From Bilophila sp964369665 (GTDB taxonomy: Bacteria; Desulfobacterota; Desulfovibrionia; Desulfovibrionales; Desulfovibrionaceae), in NCBI GenBank assembly GCA_964369665.1, contig CAYJFS010000002.1, positions 248,001-312,000 of the forward strand: a DNA stretch of 64,000 nucleotides, read 5' to 3'. The stretch's first letter is position 1. Each line of letters begins with the position of its first letter. The notes under the pieces are model-generated. The model was not told where the DNA came from. It searched no databases and saw nothing but the letters and a program-made list of their open reading frames with translations. This document shows, in pieces, positions 27,108 to 36,510 of this stretch. Both the position numbers and the translations under genes were made by a program.

Positions 27108-27953
27108 TTAAGAAGAAGTCAGTACTTTATTTTGTATTTGTTGGAAATAATCATAGTTAGGTGTTGTATACATGAGGAAGGTGTTTTTAAGACTTTCTAT
27201 TATGACATATGCACCTGAATGAAGAAGTATACCTTCTTGTCCATCAATGGTGAGGAATACCTCTACATTATTTTTATATATTGGTCTAAGCTCAATATAT
27301 GATGTTAGCGGTAAAACTAGTGGAGGTATATGTCTAGAAAGTGTTGAAATTGATGTTACAGTAAGGGCTGATAGTTCTGGGTGGACCAATGGTCCATGAG
27401 CTGAGACAGTATATGCAGAGCTACCAATTGGTGTAGCAATAAGAACTCCATCCGAACGAATAAGACCTAATGCATGGTTATTAATAGTAAGGTGTATAGG
27501 AAGAAGTCGAGCAAGGGCGCCACGTCCTACTACAATATCATTGATAGCAACACCTTTTTTGAAAAGGGTTTTTTTATACATAATTGACCATGTTAGAGCT
27601 GGTTTTTTTTTGATAATGAGTTTTTGTAAATAGAGTTGTTCAAGTGCTTGATGCCAATTTTGGGGAGCGATTTCTAAAAGAAAACCAAGTTGTCCAAAAT
27701 TGATACCTAGTAATGGAATATTTGTATCAACAAATTTTCGGGCAGATCCAATGAATGTACCATCTCCACCAAGAATAAGTGCTGCTTGGGCATGTGTTAT
27801 TTCTGATGCAAGTTCTTCTTCAAGAACATCAGCAGAGAAGAGTACCGAAGTTATGTTTTTTTCATGTAACCAAGTTTGTATTTCAAGACTGGTTTGTTTT
27901 GCTTGTATATGATTTGCTTTATAAATTATGATAATATGTTTTAAGGTATCCAT
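27108..27953 (-). CDS. nadK: NAD kinase
   Basis: It phosphorylates NAD to NADP. The GGDGT motif of the diacylglycerol/NAD kinase superfamily appears as ALILGGDGTFIGSARKF (about residue 60), followed by LLGINFGQLGFLLEI, and the C-terminal GPLVHPELSALTVTSISTLS and DGQEGILL segments complete the fold. At 281 residues it is the typical bacterial size. The ribosome site before ATG 27953 is weak. The gene heads the minus-strand set that runs to gatB and is divergent from gmhA. Confidence 0.94.
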   Translation of the reverse strand: MDTLKHIIIIYKANHIQAKQTSLEIQTWLHEKNITSVLFSADVLEEELASEITHAQAALILGGDGTFIGSARKFVDTNIPLLGINFGQLGFLLEIAPQNWHQALEQLYLQKLIIKKKPALTWSIMYKKTLFKKGVAINDIVVGRGALARLLPIHLTINNHALGLIRSDGVLIATPIGSSAYTVSAHGPLVHPELSALTVTSISTLSRHIPPLVLPLTSYIELRPIYKNNVEVFLTIDGQEGILLHSGAYVIIESLKNTFLMYTTPNYDYFQQIQNKVLTSS

Positions 27954-28183
27954 ATGCTATAAATATATAAGGTAATAATTTTTTGTATTTATTATGTGTA
28001 GATGCTACTATTATGGTTTATGTTAAAAGTATTATAGAATAACTATAACTTTTTTGTTATTGTATATTTAGTAAACAAATAAATCTTATAGTGTTGAAGT
28101 AGAGTTGTCAGCAATAATTGTTTGGCGTATCCTTAGCAGTGATATATTGCTTTTTAGCAATACAGGAAGGACATTTTAAATCT

Positions 28184-28798
28184 ATGGACAAAGCATTGCA
28201 ACTGGTTGCTACACATGCTGAGGCAGGAATAAAACTACGTTCAGAGTTTTTTGCTGAATCTTCTCAGGTTATTGTGGATACAGCACGCCAACTTGCTGTG
28301 ACAATAGCACAAGGAGGCAAAATTATCCTTGCAGGTAATGGGGGTAGTGCTGCAGACGCACAACACTGGGCTGGTGAGTTTATTAATCGTTTTCTTATAG
28401 ATCGTCCTTCATTACCAGCCATAGCCTTGACTACGGATACATCTGTTTTAACAGCTATAAGTAATGACTTTGGTTTTCATCTTATTTTTGCAAAACAACT
28501 CCAAGCATTGGGTTGTGTTGGAGATATTTTTTTAGGTATTTCAACCTCTGGTAATAGTATAAATATTATTGAAGCACTTACTGTTGCACGTAAGCGTAAG
28601 CTTATTACTATAGGGATAACGGGTAAAGATGGTGGTCGTATGGCTTCATTATGTGATTTTTTAATTGCCGTTCCTCATACATCAACGCCACTTATACAAG
28701 AAATTCATAGTACAATAGGTCATATGCTTTGTGCATTAACTGATTATTTTCTCTTTGAAAATGTTGCTGCTATTCAACCTTTATTAGCCGCTAGATAA
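28184..28798 (+). CDS. gmhA: Phosphoheptose isomerase
   Basis: It converts sedoheptulose 7-phosphate to glycero-manno-heptose 7-phosphate, the first step to ADP-heptose for the lipopolysaccharide core. A SIS domain has the motif ILAGNGGSAADAQHWAGEF, ALTTDTSVLTAISNDFGF, LGISTSGNSINII and VPHTSTPLIQEIHSTIGHM with the metal/active-site His and Gln residues. I start at 28184 (MDKALQL...), with GAAGG upstream; the longer frame from 28118 adds a hydrophobic non-family stretch. ADP-heptose is also an innate immune signal in host cells, so the pathway may matter for infection (established for other bacteria; inference here). Confidence 0.94.
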   Translation: MDKALQLVATHAEAGIKLRSEFFAESSQVIVDTARQLAVTIAQGGKIILAGNGGSAADAQHWAGEFINRFLIDRPSLPAIALTTDTSVLTAISNDFGFHLIFAKQLQALGCVGDIFLGISTSGNSINIIEALTVARKRKLITIGITGKDGGRMASLCDFLIAVPHTSTPLIQEIHSTIGHMLCALTDYFLFENVAAIQPLLAAR

Positions 28799-28853
28799 TC
28801 ATGGAATGATATTAAAGGTACATCTATATTTTAAGGTATTGGAGGATAGCTTT

Positions 28854-29078
28854 ATGCCTATTTATGAATATCAATGTAAGAAGTGTGGTCAGAGTTTTGA
28901 AGAGATTATTACTAATAATGAAAAGCCATTATGTCCAAACTGTTGTTCTTTAGATACAGAGCAGCACCTATCATTACCATGTTTACATATAGAAAGTGGC
29001 TCACCTATATCAGGATTTTCTTCTAGGCAATCATCATGTAGTGGGTGTTCTGGTAGAAGTTGTTCTACATGCCATTAG
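28854..29078 (+). CDS. FmdB-family zinc ribbon protein (short)
   Basis: A 74-residue protein beginning MPIYEYQCKKCGQSFEEI, with LCPNCCS supplying the second zinc pair, the usual FmdB layout. It ends in a cysteine- and serine-rich tail (CSGCSGRSCSTCH) that adds CxxC pairs. GGAGG lies about eight bases upstream. It is a distant paralogue of the longer FmdB protein at 10878. Its role is unknown; it lies between gmhA and hemC. Confidence 0.85.
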   Translation: MPIYEYQCKKCGQSFEEIITNNEKPLCPNCCSLDTEQHLSLPCLHIESGSPISGFSSRQSSCSGCSGRSCSTCH

Positions 29079-29148
29079 TCTTTATATGAAATATGTAATG
29101 TAAGAAAATATATATAGTTTGCTTAGATATAGTCGTTTAGGGAGAAGA

Positions 29149-30072
29149 ATGAAAAAGATTGTTATTGCAACACGAGGAAGCCGTTTAGCTCTTTGGCAAG
29201 CAAATTATATTAAAAGTATTTTAGAGGCAAGGCATACTGGCCTTCAAGTAGAACTAATGGTTGTTAAAACAAAAGGTGATAAAATTCTTGATACACCATT
29301 AGCAAAAGTTGGTGGTAAAGGCCTTTTTGTTAAAGAAATTGAAGAAATGCTTTTGTTGAATAAAGCAGATATTGCAGTACATAGTATGAAAGATGTGCCT
29401 ATGGAACTGCCTCCTGAGCTTTTTTTAGGTGCAATATTAGAGCGAGAAGATCCAACTGATATGTTTATTTCTATGCATTACAAATCATTGGATGACTTAC
29501 CTCCAAATGCTTGTGTTGGAACAAGTAGTCTGAGAAGACAGGCACAACTACTATTTCATAGGAAGGACTTACATATAGTAGCCCTTAGGGGTAACATAGA
29601 TACACGTTTAAAGAGATTAATAGATCAAGATTTTGATGCTATTATTATGGCTACATCTGGTATAAAGCGATTAGAACTTTTGGCATCCCATATGGTTTCT
29701 TTGCCCACAAACAAATTTTTACCTGCAGTTGGCCAGGGTGCTTTGTGTATAGAGTTTAAAAAGGATCGAGATGATCTTATAGCTTTAACAAGATGTATGG
29801 AGCATGAACAGACACGTGTTTGTATTGAAGCTGAAAGAAGTTTTCTTGCTGGTTTAAATGGTGGTTGTCAGGTTCCTATTGCTGGTTATGCAACAATACA
29901 AACATCAGGGATTTTGAAGTTAGAAGGGCTTGTAGCTGATGTTGATGGTTCTCAACGTATTTTTGATATAATAGAGGGTTCTGTAGCTAGTGCCCAAGAG
30001 CTTGGAGCAGAGCTATCAAATAAGCTTATCTCATCTGGAGCCCAAGCTATTCTTTCTAAACTTTATACTTAG
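29149..30072 (+). CDS. hemC: Porphobilinogen deaminase (hydroxymethylbilane synthase)
   Basis: HemC joins four porphobilinogen units into hydroxymethylbilane on the route to uroporphyrinogen III and heme. It shows IATRGSRLALWQANYI, VHSMKDVPMELP, GTSSLRRQAQLL with the substrate-binding Arg residues, and the dipyrromethane-cofactor Cys in LNGGCQVPIAGYA (about residue 240). Start ATG 29149 has GGAGAAGA upstream. The 307-residue length is typical. Heme supply matters here given the 25 or more c-type hemes encoded in the window. Confidence 0.95.
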   Translation: MKKIVIATRGSRLALWQANYIKSILEARHTGLQVELMVVKTKGDKILDTPLAKVGGKGLFVKEIEEMLLLNKADIAVHSMKDVPMELPPELFLGAILEREDPTDMFISMHYKSLDDLPPNACVGTSSLRRQAQLLFHRKDLHIVALRGNIDTRLKRLIDQDFDAIIMATSGIKRLELLASHMVSLPTNKFLPAVGQGALCIEFKKDRDDLIALTRCMEHEQTRVCIEAERSFLAGLNGGCQVPIAGYATIQTSGILKLEGLVADVDGSQRIFDIIEGSVASAQELGAELSNKLISSGAQAILSKLYT

Positions 30073-30110
30073 TTTCAATGTGTTAAACATTAACTTATGT
30101 GGAGTACTGT

Positions 30111-32567
30111 GTGCGTAAACTCTTACCATTGCCTGTACGTCTTCTTAGGGTGACTGTTCCATTTCAGCAGATTCCCTGGAAGACAAGTGATGAAATTTTA
30201 CAAAAAAATTATCGTCGAGGTACACCTCAACCTCGTGCAATTAAAGCTTTAGAGCTTGCTCTTAATATCAAAGCTCCAGGATATAATATATATCTTTCTG
30301 GGAATGCAGGTTTAGGGCGTTCATATCTTTTGAAAGAATATTTGTTTACAAGAGCTTCTAAGAAACCAACACCCCCAGACTTATTATATGTAAATAACTT
30401 TGAGAATAGTGATGAACCGGTATTAATAAAGGTTCCTGCAGGACAAGGGAAAAAAATTCGTTTAGGATTAATAGACGTAATAGCGACTATTCGTAAAGAA
30501 GTATCTTTTCATTTAGAAGAAGAAGCATATTTAAAGAGACGTATTGCAATACAGAATAAATTTCATACAGTTCGGAATAAATTACTCAAAGAAATGCGGG
30601 GTATCGCAAATAAGCAGAAATTTAATGTGGATCTTGATGAGCATGGAGGAATAACATTATATCCTCTTGTTGATGGTAAGAGATTAAGCGAAGAGGCGTT
30701 TAGCCAACTTGATAATAATCTTCGTCAAGCATTAAAGCAAAAAGGAGATACATTATTACACTCTATGTCTACTATTGTTCGTAGGTTAACTCGTGAAGAG
30801 AATGCTTTTAAACTAAAAGAAAAAGAACTTGATCATGAAGTTATAAAAGATATTTTAGATGATAAATTGATGCGTTTTGTAAAGCAGGTTCAGAAGGCCT
30901 GTGGTAACAATGTTGACTTAGAGCAGTATTTTTCTGGTTTACAAAAAGACATATTGGATCATCCAGAACCATTTATATCAAGAGAAACTTATACAGCTAC
31001 AACTCAACATACCGATATTATTTCCATAGCTCAGGAACTTGATCATTATAGGTATGATGTTAATGTTTTTGTAGATAATAGTAATACACAAGGTGCACCA
31101 ATTATTTTTGAAGATCATCCTACAGTATCTGCGCTTCTTGGTTGTATTCAGCGTGAGTCTGAAATGGGAGCACTTGTTACTGACTTTACACTCATCAAGT
31201 CTGGTTCATTGCATCAAGCAAATGGAGGATTTTTAGTCTTTCATTTTGAAGACATCATGCAACATCCATTAGCTTGGGAAGGACTATTGCGTGCTTTACG
31301 TTCTGGGAAAGCAAAAATTGAAGATTCTGCAGAAGATGGTTCTGTGCGTACAAAAAGTATTGAACCTGAAACGATTCCTCTTGATGTTAAAGTTATTCTT
31401 ATTGGCAGTGAAGATTCATATGAGAAGTTCCTTACACATGATGATCGCTTTGGAAAAATTTTTAAAATTAAAGCACAATTAAGTGATACAACCGAGCGAA
31501 CAGCAGATGGCATACGTAATTGGCTAATACGGATAGCAAAGATTATACAGGAGTCTGAATTATTACCTTTTGATGTAGAAGCATTAGCTCGGCTTGTTGA
31601 TCACAGTTCACGTGTTTGTGAAGATCAAAAAAAGCTTTCTTTACGTTTTCCTGTAATCAAAGATGTTATGATAGAAGCCTCTACTCTTGCTTCTATGGCT
31701 AAGGCAAGCCATGTACAAGCTTCACATTTAGATGAAGCTCTTGCTGCACGTCTTTATCGTGCTAACCTTGTAGAAGAGTTATACTTGGAAGAATATGATA
31801 GAGATTTAATTAAAGTTACAACAAGTGGAGCATCTATAGGTAGAGCCAATGGATTATCTGTTTCATGGTATGGTGATTTTGAGTTTGGTTTACCACATCA
31901 AATTTCATGTACTGTTGGTGTTGGTCATGGTGGTATTATTGACCTTGAGAGAGAGGCTGAACTTGGTGGGCCTATCCATACCAAAGCAATGCTTATATTA
32001 AAAAGCTATTTAGTTGATCAGTTTGCAAGAAAAAAACCATTAGTGCTCACGGGTAGCCTCTGTTTTGAACAAAGTTATGCTGGTGTAGAAGGTGACTCTG
32101 CATCAGGAGCAGAACTTGCAGCTTTGTTGTCTGCACTTTCAGAAGTTCCATTAAAATTATCACTTGCCTTTACAGGTGCAGTAAATCAGTCAGGTCAAGT
32201 TATGGCTGTTGGTGGAGTTAATAGAAAAATAGAGGGATTTTTTGGCGTGTGTTCACGTAGAGGCTTAACGGGTGATCAAGGTGTTATTATTCCTTATGAC
32301 AACATTGATCATTTAATGCTTGATTATAAAATAATTGATGCTGTAAGTAATAGAAACTTTGCTATTTACCCAGTGAAGCATATTACAGAAGCATTGGAGC
32401 TTCTTACAGGTATTCCTGCTGGACGTCCATTAAAGGATGGTGGTTTTTCTAAGGGGTCTTTATATGATAAAGTGGATAAGCGTTTACAAGAATTAGGCTA
32501 CTTGGCAGAGCATGCATTTACACGGCCTGTTCGTCGTCACAAAAAAAGTCTCAGAAAATATAATTAA
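30111..32567 (+). CDS. LonB-like ATP-dependent protease (AAA_32 + Lon C-terminal)
   Basis: A soluble serine protease of the Lon-related COG1067 family (AAA_32 ATPase), distinct from housekeeping LonA. The N-terminal region has a P-loop-like LSGNAGLGRSYLL with Arg instead of Lys, usual for this family. Then come a coiled-coil insert (about residues 140-290) and the second ATPase half with QANGGFLVFHFEDI. The Lon protease domain has Ser 663 in GDSASGAEL and Lys 706 in NRKIEGFF as the catalytic dyad. I start at GTG 30111 because GGAG lies six bases upstream; GTG 30099 would add four residues. Its stop codon abuts the stop of the convergent MFS gene with no spacer. Confidence 0.88.
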   Translation: MRKLLPLPVRLLRVTVPFQQIPWKTSDEILQKNYRRGTPQPRAIKALELALNIKAPGYNIYLSGNAGLGRSYLLKEYLFTRASKKPTPPDLLYVNNFENSDEPVLIKVPAGQGKKIRLGLIDVIATIRKEVSFHLEEEAYLKRRIAIQNKFHTVRNKLLKEMRGIANKQKFNVDLDEHGGITLYPLVDGKRLSEEAFSQLDNNLRQALKQKGDTLLHSMSTIVRRLTREENAFKLKEKELDHEVIKDILDDKLMRFVKQVQKACGNNVDLEQYFSGLQKDILDHPEPFISRETYTATTQHTDIISIAQELDHYRYDVNVFVDNSNTQGAPIIFEDHPTVSALLGCIQRESEMGALVTDFTLIKSGSLHQANGGFLVFHFEDIMQHPLAWEGLLRALRSGKAKIEDSAEDGSVRTKSIEPETIPLDVKVILIGSEDSYEKFLTHDDRFGKIFKIKAQLSDTTERTADGIRNWLIRIAKIIQESELLPFDVEALARLVDHSSRVCEDQKKLSLRFPVIKDVMIEASTLASMAKASHVQASHLDEALAARLYRANLVEELYLEEYDRDLIKVTTSGASIGRANGLSVSWYGDFEFGLPHQISCTVGVGHGGIIDLEREAELGGPIHTKAMLILKSYLVDQFARKKPLVLTGSLCFEQSYAGVEGDSASGAELAALLSALSEVPLKLSLAFTGAVNQSGQVMAVGGVNRKIEGFFGVCSRRGLTGDQGVIIPYDNIDHLMLDYKIIDAVSNRNFAIYPVKHITEALELLTGIPAGRPLKDGGFSKGSLYDKVDKRLQELGYLAEHAFTRPVRRHKKSLRKYN

Positions 32568-33755
32568 CTAGTATTCAGTTGATGGGTATTTTTTTAAAAA
32601 ATGTATGGCCCAAATACTAGCTATTGAAAATAGTGCTATAGATAGAAAACCGAATTTAAAAGTTAAAAATTCTCCACAATAACCAATAAATAGTGGGATA
32701 CAACCATTAGAACACAGTCCAGCAATAGGCATAAATAAGGAAAGAATAATAGGTTGTTGATGAATAGGAAAGCGCAAAGCAAAAACTTTAAAAACAATAG
32801 GAAATAAAAAAGCAATAACACTTGGCTGAATGGTCATACCAACAATTACAATGCTTACAGAGTCTATAGACATAAGGATAAGGGCTAGAGCATGTATTAT
32901 AAGTGAAATTTTAATAGTCGTATATGGATTAAATCGATCAGATGCCCAACCGCCAATAAGTACAGCAATAGGTGTGAAAAGACGAGAGTAAGAAGTAACT
33001 GTATTTGCAAGTTGAGGTGTAAGATATATAGTGTTTGTAAGGTATAGTTGTAGTGTGCTGAATATTGCAAATTCACCAGTCATAGAAATGGTTAGTAGTA
33101 CAGCAAATGCCCAGCTTGCTGGATCATGAATGATTTTTTTGCAGCCAGCAAAGGAGGGTATATCAATACAAGACTTACCACCTTTGCCAATAAGTAAAAA
33201 ACAAAAGCCTATAATTGTTATAAATACACCAATATATATACAGACACCTTGCCAAGTAGTTGTTTTTAATAATGTTACTGCTAAAAGTGGAATAATAATA
33301 AATGTTATTGTTGGTGCAAGCTCATGAATACCCATAGCTTTACCCCAATCTTTTGGGTAAACTAGTGTAGAAAGAATAGCCATACCAGCAGGGAAATAGG
33401 CACCTCCACTAATGCCTATTAAAAAAAAGGTAAATCGTGTTTCATTAAGGGTTGTTGCGTAAGACATAAGACAAAGACAAAGACCTGTACATATAATGGA
33501 AAGAGCTGCCATATGTGCTGGTGTAATTTTTGATAGTAAAAATCCACATAGGAATAAACTTATACTAAAGCCTATATATTGTATAAGAAAGAGACTGGTT
33601 GATTGAGTATGTCCAATCTGAAGAGATTGCTCTATTGGTACTAAGAGTGGTGCTAGTATAGATCTAGATGCATAAATTGTTGTAAAAAGAAGAGCCATAA
33701 AGGTTACCCAAGGGAGAACTCTTGGAAAGGGTATAGGGAGTATAGGGTTTGGCAT
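32568..33755 (-). CDS. Major facilitator superfamily transporter
   Basis: A 395-residue integral membrane protein with about 12 hydrophobic segments and the central loop expected for MFS. The inter-helix motif after helix 8 appears as IAVLIGGWASDRFNPYTT, a common MFS A-like motif; the first loop has a weak version (LCGFLLSKITPAHMAAL). The N-terminal helix lies after a proline-rich start. Substrate cannot be told. It converges with the LonB-like gene with zero spacing, so the 3' ends of the two messages must overlap. Confidence 0.85.
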   Translation of the reverse strand: MPNPILPIPFPRVLPWVTFMALLFTTIYASRSILAPLLVPIEQSLQIGHTQSTSLFLIQYIGFSISLFLCGFLLSKITPAHMAALSIICTGLCLCLMSYATTLNETRFTFFLIGISGGAYFPAGMAILSTLVYPKDWGKAMGIHELAPTITFIIIPLLAVTLLKTTTWQGVCIYIGVFITIIGFCFLLIGKGGKSCIDIPSFAGCKKIIHDPASWAFAVLLTISMTGEFAIFSTLQLYLTNTIYLTPQLANTVTSYSRLFTPIAVLIGGWASDRFNPYTTIKISLIIHALALILMSIDSVSIVIVGMTIQPSVIAFLFPIVFKVFALRFPIHQQPIILSLFMPIAGLCSNGCIPLFIGYCGEFLTFKFGFLSIALFSIASIWAIHFLKKYPSTEY

Positions 33756-34085
33756 GACTTCTATCTATCCGATTAAGTGTATATGTTTCATAGATAAAAT
33801 TAGTACTTTGTTTTTTAAGTTTTTTGGGGTTAGGTAAATTGAGGTTTAATGGGTTTGTTGATGGGAGCAAGTTGTAACTATGAGACTATATATTTTATAA
33901 ACTAGTAAATGGCAACTCTTTGTGGACGTATGTGTTTTTACTGAATTTTTAGGTAAAAATAGATTGATATGTTTAGATAATTTTTTATTTAAAAAGTTGA
34001 TATATTACCTATTGTTGAAATAATAGTTTTGAGATATTAAGCATGAACTTAATGAACTATTTAAACAGTACTATGGATAGTGTTT
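33756..34085. other. Spacer between MFS gene and rsfS
   Basis: About 330 AT-rich bases between divergently read genes. It should hold promoters for both, but no -35/-10 pair stands out, and only short frames occur. The open frame continuing upstream of the MFS start (to 33870, minus strand) is a different reading frame and has no family look. Confidence 0.4.
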
Positions 34086-34505
34086 ATGTATAATACTCAA
34101 AGTATTCATAAAAGATACTTATCTTCAAGAAAAGCATTGACAGCTGTACATGACTTTTCAGAACATGTTAATGAAAGAGCATTTATTTTAATTTCTTGGC
34201 TTGAGGAGCATAAATCACAAAAGATTACGGCTTATGATGTTACAGCAATAAATAGCTGTATGGATGTTGTTATTGTTGTAACAGCAACCTCTTCTCGTCA
34301 TGGACAAGGGCTTGCAGATGGTATTTTGGAACAATGTACAAAGTATAAGTATGAATACTTACGTATGGAAGGTTACCACCATGGCCAATGGATTTTGGTT
34401 GATTTAAATGATATTGTTATAAATATATTTCAGGCTGCAACAAGAGAGCTTTATGCAATTGAAACACTATGGAAAAAGTCTCAGTTGCTGTATCAGCAAA
34501 CGTAG
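34086..34505 (+). CDS. rsfS: Ribosomal silencing factor RsfS (Iojap)
   Basis: RsfS binds L14 of the 50S subunit and blocks subunit joining when nutrients are poor. The DUF143/Oligomerisation-domain motif is seen: KITAYDVTAINSCMDVVIVVTATSSRHGQ and EGYHHGQWILVDLNDIVINIF near the end. An N-terminal extension of about 25 residues precedes the core. I choose ATG 34086 with GGA eight bases upstream; GTG 34080 in the same frame is possible. The usual acidic/aromatic core is intact, 139 residues. gpmI follows after nine bases. Confidence 0.9.
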   Translation: MYNTQSIHKRYLSSRKALTAVHDFSEHVNERAFILISWLEEHKSQKITAYDVTAINSCMDVVIVVTATSSRHGQGLADGILEQCTKYKYEYLRMEGYHHGQWILVDLNDIVINIFQAATRELYAIETLWKKSQLLYQQT

Positions 34506-34514
34506 ACGGTTTTT

Positions 34515-36074
34515 ATGCATCAAATAAAGACTATGTTGATTTTGCTTATTCTTGATGGATATGGACTTGCTAAACCTGGAGCTGGTAATGCCATATCTTT
34601 AGCTCATATACCAACACTGAAGAAAATTTTTTCTATGCCAGGAGCAACTGAGCTACAAGCATCTGGATCCTCAGTAGGGTTACCTGATGGATATATGGGG
34701 AACTCTGAAGTTGGTCATCTTAATATTGGTGCAGGTAGGGTTGTTTATCAGCAGATAACGGCTATAAATTTGGCTATAGATGAAGATACACTAAAAGATA
34801 ACAAGGTGTTGCTTCAAATGTTTTCAGATGTAAAGGCTGCTGGTGGTTGTTTACATATGCTAGGTTTGCTTTCTGATGCAGGCGTTCATAGTCATATTAA
34901 TCATCTGAAGTCATTAATTTGTATTGCAGAGAATCACGATATTACTATAATTTTACATCTATTTACTGATGGTCGTGATTCAGATCCAGAGCATGGGCTG
35001 TTTTATATACGACAGCTTAAAGATTTTTTAACATCTAAAAAGAATATAAAAATAGGAACAATCTGTGGACGTTTTTATGCTATGGATAGAGATAAACGTT
35101 GGGAAAGAGTAAAAGAAGCTTGGGATGCCATTGTTCATGGTATAGGTATACAAGTAGAAGATGCTATTTCTGCTGTTCAACAAGCATATGAAAATGGTGA
35201 GACAGATGAATTTATTAAGCCAAGAATTATAGGTTCAAAAGAAGACGTTTGTGTACAAGATTCCGATGGTCTCTTATTTTTTAACTTTCGAGCTGATCGT
35301 GCACGTGAACTTGTTGCACCTTTTTTTATATCAGCATTTGATGGTTTTGATCGTGGTTTTATACCAAAGTTGTCTAGCATAGTGACTATGACAGATTATG
35401 ATCATACATATACTATTCCTAGTTTATTTTATAAAGAACATGTTATGCATACATTAGGTGAAGTTATTTCGGACTTAGGTATGCAACAGTTACGTATTGC
35501 TGAAACAGAAAAATATGCACATGTAACATATTTTTTTAGTGGTGGACAAGAAGAACCCTTTCCTGGGGAAGATCGAGTTTTAGTCCCATCACCAAAAACG
35601 GTTAAAACATATGATTTAAAACCAGAAATGAGTGCTATAGAGGTAACTAATAATCTGATAGATGCTATAGAAAGTAAGAAATATTCTTTTATTGTATGTA
35701 ACTTGGCTAATTCAGATATGGTAGGCCATACTGGTAATATTCAGGCTTCTATAGAAGCATTAGAAGTAGTCGATAAATGTGTTGCTTGTATAGAAGCATC
35801 CGTACAGAAGCAACATGCTTGTCTTGTTGTTACATCTGACCATGGGAATATAGAGCAAATGCTTGATGTTTCTGGCCATAAACAGACTGCACATACATGT
35901 AATCCTGTGCCTTTAGCAGTCCTTTTTGATGGTAAGTCACTTTCTTTAACTCCTGGTGGTAAGCTTGGTGATATTGCTCCAACGATTTTAAATATTTTGG
36001 GGATAGATATACCTTATGCTATGACAGGTAATAATCTTTTAAATATAAAGGTTCAAGAGGGTAAGCATGAGTAA
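34515..36074 (+). CDS. gpmI: 2,3-bisphosphoglycerate-independent phosphoglycerate mutase
   Basis: It interconverts 3- and 2-phosphoglycerate in glycolysis using two Mn ions. MLILLILDGYGLAKPGAGNA holds the first metal Asp, YMGNSEVGHLNIGAGR the phosphorylated Ser (about residue 64), GRFYAMDRDKRWERV the substrate site, NLANSDMVGHTGN and TSDHGNIEQM the other metal ligands. At 519 residues it has family length. It overlaps the next gene by eight bases. Confidence 0.96.
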   Translation: MHQIKTMLILLILDGYGLAKPGAGNAISLAHIPTLKKIFSMPGATELQASGSSVGLPDGYMGNSEVGHLNIGAGRVVYQQITAINLAIDEDTLKDNKVLLQMFSDVKAAGGCLHMLGLLSDAGVHSHINHLKSLICIAENHDITIILHLFTDGRDSDPEHGLFYIRQLKDFLTSKKNIKIGTICGRFYAMDRDKRWERVKEAWDAIVHGIGIQVEDAISAVQQAYENGETDEFIKPRIIGSKEDVCVQDSDGLLFFNFRADRARELVAPFFISAFDGFDRGFIPKLSSIVTMTDYDHTYTIPSLFYKEHVMHTLGEVISDLGMQQLRIAETEKYAHVTYFFSGGQEEPFPGEDRVLVPSPKTVKTYDLKPEMSAIEVTNNLIDAIESKKYSFIVCNLANSDMVGHTGNIQASIEALEVVDKCVACIEASVQKQHACLVVTSDHGNIEQMLDVSGHKQTAHTCNPVPLAVLFDGKSLSLTPGGKLGDIAPTILNILGIDIPYAMTGNNLLNIKVQEGKHE

Positions 36075-36309
36075 GAATAATATTCCTGTTGCTCCAGTAG
36101 CACCTACAGGTCTAGAAATACTGTTTATATATAAATGCCCTCATTGTGGAAGAAAGATGCCTCTTATTTCTCCAACCCAACCTACAATGACTCAATGTGA
36201 TTCATGTAGTTTACCTTTTCCACTCGTTCCTGTTGATGAAAGGACTGTTCACTATATTAAGCTTATGCTTGCACAAGGTAGAGCAGCTGTAGACCCTGAT
36301 TTTATTTGA
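36067..36309 (+). CDS. Small zinc-ribbon protein of unknown function
   Basis: An 80-residue protein with two CxxC pairs, YKCPHCGRKM (Cys 24/27) and TQCDSCSLPFP (Cys 44/47), spaced as in a zinc ribbon. A proline-rich N-terminus (PVAPVAPTG) and a short C-terminal helix follow. I do not recognise the family. The eight-base overlap with gpmI suggests coupled translation. Confidence 0.7.
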   Translation: MSKNNIPVAPVAPTGLEILFIYKCPHCGRKMPLISPTQPTMTQCDSCSLPFPLVPVDERTVHYIKLMLAQGRAAVDPDFI

Positions 36310-36510
36310 TAATGATATACTAATATATAGTTAGATTTAATTGTGAAATATGATGTTTTTTATTGTTTAAGTGTAAAAATATACGTATAAAGAGGTAGTT
36401 ATGTTCCTATAGTTTTTATGTAAAGAAGCCTTTTAGAAAGTAACATATGTATATTTAAGAACTATAAAGAAGAATGGTTTTGATATGCTTTTTTAAAAGG
36501 ATTGTTTTGT

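Noticed and set aside
30111..32567. Arg in place of Lys in the P-loop of the LonB-like protease as a sign of inactivity
   Set aside because: GxxGxGR is usual for the AAA_32/COG1067 family, so it is not evidence of decay.
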